Below are positions 1 through 5,566 of a DNA stretch of 6,679 nt, one piece after another. The notes beneath the pieces were generated by a model. It was not told the DNA's origin, ran no database searches, and saw nothing but the letters and a program-made list of their open reading frames with translations. The stretch covers positions 1 to 6,679 of the forward strand of contig CAJBLW010000053.1 in NCBI GenBank assembly GCA_903953985.1. The letters run 5' to 3'. Every line of letters begins with the position of its first letter. Position 1 is the first letter of the stretch. Made by a program: the position numbers and the translations under genes. The stretch comes from an uncultured Burkholderiales bacterium (GTDB lineage Bacteria > Pseudomonadota > Gammaproteobacteria > Burkholderiales > Burkholderiaceae_C).

Positions 1-778
1 CATTGTGGACAAAACCAGGGTCATTTTTTCCCATCACCAAGGCGGCCAAGGTGCCACCGGCCATGGCCATCAAAGAGTTGACCGCCACCAGCCCTGAGAT
101 TTTGTCCAGGGTTTGCGCGCTCATCACGTTGAAGCCAAACCAGCCCACCGTCAGCACCCAGGCGCCCAGCGCCAGAAAGGGAATGCTGCTGGGCGGGTGG
201 GCCGAAATACCGCCGTCCTTGCGGTAACGGTTGGCGCGGGCGCCCAGCAGGAGCACGGCGGGCAAGGCAATCCAGCCACCCAGGGCGTGCACCACCACGC
301 TGCCGGCAAAGTCGTGAAACTCTTCACCGGTCAGGCTTTTGATCCAGGCCTGCACACCAAAGTGCTGGTTCCAGACAATGCCCTCAAAGAAGGGGTAAAC
401 AAAGCCCACGATCACCGCCGTGGCGATCAACTGTGGCCAGAATTTGGCCCGCTCGGCATTGCCGCCCGAAATGATGGCGGGAATGGCAGCGGCAAAAGTC
501 AGCAAAAAGAAGAACTTGACCAGGTCATAGCCGTTCTTGGCGGCCAGTTGTTCCGCCCCCACAAAGAAGGTGGTGCCATAAGCCACGCTGTAACCGACCA
601 TGAAATAAACCACGGTGGACACTGAAAAATCCACCAGGATTTTGACCAGCGCATTGACCTGGTTCTTTTTTCGGACTGTGCCCAGCTCCAGAAAAGCAAA
701 ACCAGCGTGCATGGCCAACACCATGATGCCGCCCAACAAAATAAAAAGCGCATCTGCGCCCTGTTTTAGTGCTTCCAC
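1..778 (-). CDS. amt: Ammonium transporter, Amt family (3' end cut by window edge)
   Basis: Inner-membrane channel that takes up ammonium. The first 259 codons are present and the frame runs off the window. I read the start as GTG at 778, because AAAGGA lies 5 nt upstream and the protein then begins directly at the first membrane helix. Family hallmarks, numbered from this start: the helix 1 segment MHAGFAFLELGTVRKKN (23-39); F91 and F95, aligning with the phenylalanine gate (E. coli F103/F107); SGGNAER (104-110); D156 in HDFAG and H164 in VVVH, matching E. coli D160 and the first of the twin histidines H168; and GWFGFN (212-217) with F216 and S220, matching F215/S219. The second histidine lies beyond the window. 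No signal peptide precedes helix 1, unlike E. coli AmtB. No glnK lies upstream; one could lie downstream, outside the window. The gene is divergent from the UPF0016 gene. Nitrogen control is inferred from the candidate sigma-54 site. Confidence 0.95.
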   Translation of the reverse strand, partial: MEALKQGADALFILLGGIMVLAMHAGFAFLELGTVRKKNQVNALVKILVDFSVSTVVYFMVGYSVAYGTTFFVGAEQLAAKNGYDLVKFFFLLTFAAAIPAIISGGNAERAKFWPQLIATAVIVGFVYPFFEGIVWNQHFGVQAWIKSLTGEEFHDFAGSVVVHALGGWIALPAVLLLGARANRYRKDGGISAHPPSSIPFLALGAWVLTVGWFGFNVMSAQTLDKISGLVAVNSLMAMAGGTLAALVMGKNDPGFVHN

Positions 779-783
779 GATCG

Positions 784-789
784 TCCTTT
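784..789 (-). promoter_or_regulatory. Ribosome binding site of amt
   Basis: On the minus strand AAAGGA is followed by 5 nt and then GTG at 778. This decides the start, because no ATG stands at the expected N-terminus and the preceding in-frame codons offer no alternative start. Confidence 0.7.
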
Positions 790-806
790 GAGGATTTTTG
801 ATTTGA

Positions 807-885
807 TTTGGTGCATTTTGAGGGCGATCCACCCTCGCGCACCAAAGAAAAAGCAAGAAACGCACCCAAAGTAACTCTTTGGTGC
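807..885. repeat. Cluster of inverted GCACC-AAAG / CTTTGGTGC elements
   Basis: Four copies of one short word lie in 79 bp: TTTGGTGC (807-814), GCACCAAAG (839-847), GCACCCAAAG (862-871) and CTTTGGTGC (877-885). The first pair brackets a second inverted pair, GAGGG (820-824) and CCCTC (832-836), so the amt leader RNA could fold into a long hairpin. The second pair forms a near-perfect palindrome around TAACT and overlaps the -24 side of the sigma-54 candidate. The half-site resembles the GCACC/GGTGC halves of NtrC sites, but the spacing is not the usual one. They may be regulator binding sites, leader structure, or both. Confidence 0.5.
852..867 (-). promoter_or_regulatory. Candidate sigma-54 promoter for amt
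   Basis: The minus strand reads GGGTGCGTTTCTTGCT. Against the -24/-12 consensus TGGCACG-N4-TTGCW it has the invariant GG and GC at the correct spacing, the intact CG before the spacer, and a complete TTGCT at the -12 side. Three of the less strict -24 positions differ. The predicted transcript start is near 841, giving a leader of about 60 nt before the amt GTG. Sigma-54 control is typical of nitrogen-regulated ammonium transporters, which supports the call. No experimental evidence is available, and one such match can arise by chance. Confidence 0.45.
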
Positions 886-982
886 CGCATCCCGTTCATG
901 CTCCCAAACCGGTGCACAGGACCCTCACGTAAGATGCGCTCCTCTTACTGATTCAGTGTTCAGGTTTAAGCCCGAATTCCCC

Positions 983-1549
983 ATGGAAGCTTTCCTCGTC
1001 TCTACCGGCATCGTGGCCCTGGCCGAAATGGGTGACAAAACCCAACTTTTGTCACTCGTGCTGGCCGCCCGTTTCCGCAAGCCCTGGCCCATCGTGCTTG
1101 GCATTTTGGTGGCCACTCTGGCCAACCATGGCCTGGCCGGTGCCGTGGGCAGCTGGGTCACCACCGTGATGGGCCCCGATGTGCTGCGCTGGGTGTTGGG
1201 CGCGTCCTTCATCGCCATGGCGGCTTGGATGCTGATTCCCGACAAACTGGACGACGAAGACGGCGACAGCGCCCCGCGAATGGGGGTGTTCTTGACCACG
1301 GTGGTGGCCTTCTTCTTGGCCGAGATGGGCGACAAAACCCAAATCGCCACCGTGATGCTGGCGGCGCAATACAACGCCTGGTTTGCCGTGGTGGCGGGTA
1401 CCACGTTGGGCATGATGCTGGCCAACGCCCCCGTGGTGTGGCTGGGCGAAGCCATCACCCAACGTGTGCCGCTGCGCCTGGTGCACCTGATTTCGGCGGG
1501 TATTTTTGCTGTGCTGGGCGTGATCGCGCTGTCGGGCTGGGGCAGCTGA
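983..1549 (+). CDS. UPF0016/TMEM165/GDT1 family membrane protein, probable Mn2+ (or Ca2+) exporter
   Basis: Integral inner-membrane protein of 188 residues. The family signature E-x-G-D-K-T occurs twice, as AEMGDKTQ at residues 14-21 and 113-120. Each lies in the first helix of one half, so the protein is the usual internal duplication with about six membrane segments (roughly 4-25, 35-57, 67-86, 104-126, 132-153, 165-185). An acidic loop, KLDDEDGD (88-95), joins the halves. In characterised members these acidic motifs bind the exported cation; bacterial MneA exports manganese and eukaryotic relatives move Mn2+/Ca2+/H+. The substrate here is therefore inferred. I chose ATG 983 because the protein then begins MEAFLVSTG right at helix 1. 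A GTG at 956 would add nine residues. No strong Shine-Dalgarno is seen for either start. The gene stands alone, divergent from amt, and the metX leader begins about 75 nt after its stop. Confidence 0.93.
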   Translation: MEAFLVSTGIVALAEMGDKTQLLSLVLAARFRKPWPIVLGILVATLANHGLAGAVGSWVTTVMGPDVLRWVLGASFIAMAAWMLIPDKLDDEDGDSAPRMGVFLTTVVAFFLAEMGDKTQIATVMLAAQYNAWFAVVAGTTLGMMLANAPVVWLGEAITQRVPLRLVHLISAGIFAVLGVIALSGWGS

Positions 1550-1611
1550 GCGGTCCTCTTGCCCAGATGCTGGATTTGCTGGCGCTTTCCAGCCCTTTGG
1601 CTCATCGCCCT

Positions 1612-1617
1612 TATACT
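1612..1617 (+). promoter_or_regulatory. Candidate -10 box of the metX operon promoter
   Basis: TATACT matches TATAAT at five of six positions. It would place the transcript start near 1624, exactly at the edge of the riboswitch P1 stem. That placement is the main support. No good -35 is seen at 17 bp: TTTCCA at 1586-1591 is the nearest weak match, with a long spacer of 20 bp. Confidence 0.45.
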
Positions 1618-1623
1618 CACTGG

Positions 1624-1690
1624 ATGCGCCGATTTGAACCCGATTGCGGGCGCCGAAACCATCGTGGTTTCGAAATTCAGCTAAATGGCG
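1624..1690 (+). promoter_or_regulatory. SAM-II (metA motif) riboswitch aptamer
   Basis: Binds S-adenosylmethionine in the nascent mRNA and represses methionine synthesis genes. P1 is GCGCC (1626-1630) with GGCGC (1649-1653). Loop 1 carries GATTTGAACC (1631-1640) and ATTGC (1643-1647), as in known SAM-II RNAs. The 3' part has AAAT (1673-1676), AGCTAAA (1679-1685) and GG (1687-1688). The H-type pseudoknot can form: 1644-1647 UUGC with 1680-1683 GCUA, including the U-U apposition (1645/1682) of the binding pocket, and CC with GG. One feature is unusual: a perfect 8-bp hairpin, CGAAACCA-TCG-TGGTTTCG (1654-1672), sits between P1 and the AAAT segment. The location directly before metX fits the class. 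Recognised by eye from the conserved core, not by a covariance model. Confidence 0.85.
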
Positions 1691-1707
1691 TGTGTTTCAA
1701 CTCACAG

Positions 1708-1748
1708 AAACCCGGCCCAGCTGACTGCGAAGCCGGGTTTTGTTTTTT
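1708..1748 (+). terminator. Intrinsic terminator in the metX leader (riboswitch expression platform)
   Basis: AAACCCGGC (1708-1716) pairs perfectly with GCCGGGTTT (1732-1740). The loop is 15 nt and can itself pair CAG with CTG. The tract TTTTGTTTTTT follows. The hairpin lies between the SAM-II aptamer and the metX ATG at 1768, leaving no room for an ordinary promoter plus leader after it. It most likely acts as a regulated attenuator. The UPF0016 gene upstream could also use it as its end. Confidence 0.85.
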
Positions 1749-1767
1749 GCACATCTGAACACATTCG

Positions 1768-2922
1768 ATGCTGATCGCCGAATCCCAAAGCATGCTGTTT
1801 GAAGCCCCTTTGCCGTTGCAAAGCGGCGCGTCCATCCGCAGCTATTCATTGAGCTACGAAACCTACGGCACGCTCAATGCCGACAAATCCAACGCCGTGC
1901 TGATCTGCCACGCGCTCAACGCCTCTCACCATGTGGCGGGCGTGTGCGCCGACCAGCCCAAAAACCTGGGCTGGTGGGACAACATGATTGGCCCGGGCAA
2001 GTCACTTGACACTGACCGTTTTTTTGTCATTGGCGTGAACAACCTGGGCTCGTGCTTTGGCTCCACTGGCCCCATGCATGAGAACCCCGACACCGGCCAC
2101 GTGTACGGTGCGGACTTCCCGGTGGTGACGGTGGAAGACTGGGTCAACGCCCAAGCCCGCTTGCTCGACGCTTTGGGCATCGAACAACTGGCCGCCGTGA
2201 TGGGCGGGAGCCTGGGCGGCATGCAGGCGCTGTCTTGGACACTGCAATACCCCGAGCGCGTGAAGCACGCGGTGGTGGTGGCGAGCGCCCCCAACCTGAA
2301 CGCCGAAAACATTGCTTTCAACGAAGTGGCCCGCCGCGCCATCGTGACCGACCCTGACTTTCACGACGGGCACTTTGTTGCGCAAGGCGTGGTGCCCAAG
2401 CGCGGCCTGCGCATCGCCCGCATGATTGGGCACATCACGTATTTGAGCGACGACGTGATGAACGAAAAGTTTGGCCGCGAGCTGCGCGAGGCCGTGACGC
2501 ACAACGCCACCGGTTACAAATACTCCACGCAAGAAGTCGAGTTCCAGATTGAAAGCTACCTGCGCTACCAGGGCGACAAGTTCAGCGAGTACTTTGACGC
2601 GAACACCTATTTACTGATCACCCGGGCGCTCGATTACTTTGACCCGGCACGCGCCTTTGGCGGCGACTTGTCCAAAGCGCTGGCCCGCGCCAGCTGCAAG
2701 TTTTTACTGGTCAGCTTCAGCACCGACTGGCGCTTCTCGCCCGCCCGCAGCCGCGAAATGGTCAAGGCCCTGCTCGACAACCGCCGCGATGTGAGCTACG
2801 CCGAAATCGACGCACCGCACGGGCACGACGCCTTTTTGCTGGACGATGCGCGCTACATGAACGTGGTGCGCTCTTACTTTGACAACATGGCGAAGACTTT
2901 GAACGCAGGAGGTGCCGCATGA
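1768..2922 (+). CDS. metX: Homoserine O-acyltransferase MetX (succinyl- or acetyl-)
   Basis: Cytoplasmic alpha/beta-hydrolase-fold enzyme that transfers an acyl group from acyl-CoA to the hydroxyl of L-homoserine, the first committed step of methionine synthesis. Its 384 residues are the usual length. Visible signatures: CHALNASHHVAG (47-58, oxyanion/substrate region), NNLGSCFGSTGP (91-102), the nucleophile elbow GGSLGGMQAL with Ser148, and the triad partners Asp320 (FSTDWRF) and His353 (HGHDAFLL). The family was first named acetyltransferase, but many beta-proteobacterial MetX enzymes use succinyl-CoA, so the donor is left open. The start at ATG 1768 fits the family N-terminus, but no Shine-Dalgarno precedes it; an internal ATG at 1792 has none either. 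It is the first gene of metX-metW-MFS, placed behind a SAM-II riboswitch and terminator, so SAM feedback is expected. Confidence 0.97.
   Translation: MLIAESQSMLFEAPLPLQSGASIRSYSLSYETYGTLNADKSNAVLICHALNASHHVAGVCADQPKNLGWWDNMIGPGKSLDTDRFFVIGVNNLGSCFGSTGPMHENPDTGHVYGADFPVVTVEDWVNAQARLLDALGIEQLAAVMGGSLGGMQALSWTLQYPERVKHAVVVASAPNLNAENIAFNEVARRAIVTDPDFHDGHFVAQGVVPKRGLRIARMIGHITYLSDDVMNEKFGRELREAVTHNATGYKYSTQEVEFQIESYLRYQGDKFSEYFDANTYLLITRALDYFDPARAFGGDLSKALARASCKFLLVSFSTDWRFSPARSREMVKALLDNRRDVSYAEIDAPHGHDAFLLDDARYMNVVRSYFDNMAKTLNAGGAA
2907..2913 (+). promoter_or_regulatory. Strong Shine-Dalgarno of metW inside the metX end
   Basis: AGGAGGT, 5 nt before the metW ATG at 2919. It lies within the last codons of metX and fixes the metW start. 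Together with the ATGA overlap it indicates coupled translation. Confidence 0.85.
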
Positions 2923-3503
2923 GCGACCCCCTGATCATGCAAGCCATCGCCCGCCTGGTGCCGCAAGGTGCCCGCGTGCTTGATTTGGGCTGTGGCGATG
3001 GCGCCTTGCTGGCCTATCTGCAACAACACAAGGGCTGCACCGGCTACGGCGTGGAGCTGGACGACGCCAATGTGCACGCCTGCGTGCAGCGCGGTGTGAA
3101 CGTGATCCAGCTGAACCTGGACGAAGGCCTGAGTCTGTTTGCTGATCAGTCGTTTGACGTGGTGCTGCAAATCGACACGCTGCAGCACTTGCGCAACGCC
3201 GAGACCATGCTGCGCGAGACGGTGCGCGTGGGTCGGGTGGGCATCGTGGCCTTCCCCAATTTTGCACACTGGTTCAATCGCCTGAGTGTGCTGCGTGGCC
3301 GCATGCCGGTGACCAAGCGACTTCCTTATCAGTGGTACGACACACCCAACATCCGCGTGGGCACCTATGCCGACTTTGGAGATCTGGCCCACAAAAACGA
3401 CCTGCGCGTGGTCGATGCTTTTGGCCTGCAAAATGGTCAGGAAGTGCGCATGTGGCCTAACCTGATGGCGGGCACGGCGGTCTACAAGTTGCAACGCGGC
3501 TGA
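2919..3503 (+). CDS. metW: Methionine biosynthesis protein MetW (SAM-dependent methyltransferase fold)
   Basis: Small cytoplasmic protein of 194 residues with a class I methyltransferase fold. SAM-binding motif I is VLDLGCGDG (20-28), followed by the acidic strand end GVELD (44-48) and the motif FDVVLQIDTLQHL (79-91). MetW is the regular partner of MetX in proteobacteria. Work on related systems links it to MetX function or to methionine control, but the exact reaction is not settled. The start overlaps the metX stop (ATGA, 2919-2922) and has a strong AGGAGGT. The close coupling points to equimolar production with MetX. No missing motif or frameshift is seen. Confidence 0.95.
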   Translation: MSDPLIMQAIARLVPQGARVLDLGCGDGALLAYLQQHKGCTGYGVELDDANVHACVQRGVNVIQLNLDEGLSLFADQSFDVVLQIDTLQHLRNAETMLRETVRVGRVGIVAFPNFAHWFNRLSVLRGRMPVTKRLPYQWYDTPNIRVGTYADFGDLAHKNDLRVVDAFGLQNGQEVRMWPNLMAGTAVYKLQRG

Positions 3504-3504
3504 T

Positions 3505-4704
3505 ATGGCCAGCGCGCCCGGCACCCAGAACACGGCCGCCCACAGCCCCTGGCTCATCGCCAACGTGTTGGCACAAATCGCCTTTGGCCTGCTGGCCATG
3601 ACGTTGTGCCTGCCCTCCATGCAAGAGTGGGGCGTGATTTTTGACACCAACCAAACCGATGTGCAACTGACCTTCAGCGGCTACGTGGTGGCCTACGGGG
3701 CCTTGCAGTTGGTGTACGGCCCCTTGTCGGATCGGTATGGGCGCAAGCCCATCCTGATGCTGGGGCTGGTGGTCGCGGGGCTGGCCTCGGTCATGGCCGC
3801 GCTGGCCATCGACATCACCACACTCATTGCCGCCCGTGTGCTGCAAGGCGCGGGCTGCGCCGCCAGCATGGTGGTCAGCCGCTCCATGGTGCAAGACCTT
3901 TTCGCCGGGCCGCAGCGCACGCGGGTCATGGCCTACATTGGCATGGCGCTGGGCATGTGCCCGCCGCTGGCCACCCTGATCGGCGGGCAGATGCATGTGC
4001 GCTTTGGCTGGCAAACCAACTTTGTGTTGCTGGCTGTTTTGGCCTTGTTGCTCTTGGTGGCAGCGTGGCTGGGCTTGCCGCGTGGGGCCCAAAGCGCGCC
4101 TGCAACGGGCCACTGGCTGCGCGCCATGCTCAGCGCTTACGCCCGCCTGCTGCGCGAGCCGCGCTTTTTGCTCTACGTCGCCATCCTGGCGGCCACCACC
4201 GCTACGTTTTACGCTTTCCTGGCAGGCGCACCCATCGTGCTCAAGGGCTATGGCATTGGTCCGGATGGTATTGGTTGGTTCATCATGGCTGTGCCTGTTT
4301 CGTACATTTTGGGCAACTTCATGACCTCTCGCCTGATCCAGCAGGCGGGCGAATCACGCGTCATGGCCTGGGGCCAGGCGCTGACGCTGGGCGGTCTGGT
4401 GGTGATGCTGGCGCTGGGCTTGGGTGGCGTGCAGACGGCGCTGGCCGTGGCTTTGCCCTTGTTGCTTTTGGGCTTGGGTCACGGCCTGCTGAACCCGCCT
4501 ACGCTGGCGGGCACGGTGGGCGTGGTGCCCGCGCTGGCAGGCTCAGCCGCTGCGGTGGCGGGCCTGATGCAGCAACTCACCGGGGCCACCGCCGGCTACC
4601 TGGTGGGGCTGGTGCCGCACGAGGGTGCGGTGAATTTGGGTTGGATGATGCTGAGCTTTGCCACGACGGGTGCCATGGCGCAGTTTTTTCTGCGCAGGCG
4701 TTGA
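3505..4704 (+). CDS. MFS exporter, Bcr/CflA-type drug resistance transporter
   Basis: Inner-membrane proton-driven exporter of 399 residues, the usual length for a 12-helix DHA1 member. Motif A, GPLSDRYGRKP (72-82), lies in the loop between helices 2 and 3. The helix 4 motif with Arg111 follows, ARVLQGAGCAASMVVSR (110-126), and then the antiporter motif C region GMALGMCPPLATLIGG (146-161). The second half begins near residue 218 after a central basic loop. These match the Bcr/CflA group, which exports bicyclomycin, chloramphenicol, sulfonamides or, in some members, cysteine and other metabolites. The substrate cannot be read from the sequence. The start at ATG 3505 is 1 nt after the metW stop, and no Shine-Dalgarno is evident, so translation is probably coupled. 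Because it shares the SAM-controlled transcript with metX and metW, a role in sulfur amino acid metabolism is possible, but this is only inference. Confidence 0.92.
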   Translation: MASAPGTQNTAAHSPWLIANVLAQIAFGLLAMTLCLPSMQEWGVIFDTNQTDVQLTFSGYVVAYGALQLVYGPLSDRYGRKPILMLGLVVAGLASVMAALAIDITTLIAARVLQGAGCAASMVVSRSMVQDLFAGPQRTRVMAYIGMALGMCPPLATLIGGQMHVRFGWQTNFVLLAVLALLLLVAAWLGLPRGAQSAPATGHWLRAMLSAYARLLREPRFLLYVAILAATTATFYAFLAGAPIVLKGYGIGPDGIGWFIMAVPVSYILGNFMTSRLIQQAGESRVMAWGQALTLGGLVVMLALGLGGVQTALAVALPLLLLGLGHGLLNPPTLAGTVGVVPALAGSAAAVAGLMQQLTGATAGYLVGLVPHEGAVNLGWMMLSFATTGAMAQFFLRRR

Positions 4705-4733
4705 GTTGCTGAAATGGCTGAACGCTGGTTTTT
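4698..4733 (+). terminator. Weak candidate terminator of the metX-metW-MFS operon
   Basis: GCGTT (4698-4702) can pair with AACGC (4721-4725). A G-G mismatch and two further pairs (AG with CT) extend the stem, and TGGTTTTT follows. It overlaps the MFS stop codon. The stem is short and imperfect, so it is a weak call. Confidence 0.3.
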
Positions 4734-5566
4734 GAGTCTCAGTGGCTGTTGAAGGCTGATTGCTGTCGTTCATGGCTCGTCGACTGACCGGCAGTATCCG
4801 ACCCTTAGCGGCCCTTCGTCCTATTTGTGAAGTGATCAGTTTGTCGCGGTGGCAGTCAGCCACAGTCCCTAAGCCAATGGCCGTAATCGCATCCAATTCA
4901 GTCATTAAGCTTAAGCGCGTAAAAATCAACCAAGTTACTTTTGATCTGATACCAACCAAAGTTCACGAGGTGGTTATGTTGGTTAAGGTAGTTAATTTTC
5001 AGCCCCCCAGCAATCATTGCACAGGCCAAATCGTTTTTGACGCATGTGCAGTCATTCCATGGCAGATCGTCTCAAGCGCGCTCATTCCGAAAATCGCGGT
5101 CAAGCGACGGGCTGCACTGCTTTGGCTTGTTGTGCGATGGGCTGCGACAAAAACGAGTCATGCACACCAAATCACCGCACGAAAAATAACCACCTGCACA
5201 TGGATAGCGTGAGTGATTTTTTTGGATACTGCATGCACGGCTGGAACTGGCCGCTGGATAGCTCGCGCCATAGGCTTAATACGTGAACCTAGGATCACCG
5301 GCAGGCACCCGTTTCAGCTGCACATACCTGACCGCTGACCGAGCAGCAAGGTGCAGGATCCAAAAAGCCAGCGTTCAATTCAAGTTAAATTATGGCTGGT
5401 TCAGACGCGCAAGCTGGCATAGACACTGGGACTGTGGCCGGCAGGTTCCGAGTCAAAGCGGTCCTCAGAGTAAATGGGTAAGACTCTGGGACTACAGCGC
5501 ACACGCTTCACGCGCCTTTTAGCGGCTCGCTTGGTCACTCGGCCTAAGGCCCGCAGGTCTCGGCCC
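4734..5566. other. Gene-poor intergenic region between convergent genes
   Basis: Some 830 bp without a convincing gene. The open frames here (for example 4760-5212, plus) have no plausible ribosome binding site, no recognisable domain and no coding-like composition. Around 4900-5050 the DNA is clearly more AT-rich than its surroundings. Visible items are a 10-bp palindrome TTAAGCTTAA (4905-4914), an orphan terminator-like hairpin (5169-5223), a nested inverted repeat CTGCAC/GTGCAG (5318-5323 and 5351-5356) with GCTG/CAGC inside, a 13-bp near-repeat at 5421 and 5481, and the palindrome GGCCTAAGGCC near 5545 just past the end of the substrate-binding protein gene. No tRNA, insertion sequence or recognisable pseudogene was found. 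Confidence 0.6.
5169..5223 (+). terminator. Orphan terminator-like hairpin with T7 tract
   Basis: AAATCAC (5169-5175) pairs with GTGATTT (5213-5219). After a small internal loop (CG opposite A), CACG (5178-5181) pairs with CGTG (5208-5211). A run of seven T ends at 5223. The loop is long (26 nt) and the outer stem AT-rich. It lies about 470 bp after the MFS stop, so it may be a back-up operon end or the end of an unrecognised small transcript. Confidence 0.35.

Noticed and set aside
956..982. Upstream GTG start for the UPF0016 protein
   Set aside because: It would add nine residues before MEAFLVSTG, the natural beginning at helix 1, and has no better ribosome binding site.
779..982. yybP-ykoY manganese riboswitch upstream of the UPF0016 gene
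   Set aside because: Looked for because of the family; none of the characteristic conserved segments could be found by eye.
1578..1593. Hairpin GCTGG-CGCTTT-CCAGC as terminator of the UPF0016 gene
   Set aside because: A five-bp stem with no T run after it; too weak to call a terminator.
925..1662. Open frame of 245 codons on the minus strand opposite the UPF0016 gene
   Set aside because: It runs antisense to a clear membrane protein gene, has low-complexity Ser/Ala/Thr-rich content and no recognisable domain; it is a GC-rich shadow frame.
2874..3650. Open frame of 258 codons on the minus strand across metW
   Set aside because: It is antisense to metW and the MFS start, with His/Gln/Ala-rich composition typical of shadow frames.
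3957..4712. Open frame of 251 codons on the plus strand within the MFS gene
   Set aside because: It is the alternate frame of a well-supported transporter, Gly/Arg/Ala-rich and without membrane segments.
4951..4984. Inverted repeat ACCAAC / GTTGGT
   Set aside because: Only 6 bp with a 22-nt loop and no T tract; within chance expectation.
4760..5212. Possible 150-codon gene in the intergenic region
   Set aside because: It needs a TTG start without a Shine-Dalgarno, resembles no known family and covers a compositionally non-coding stretch.
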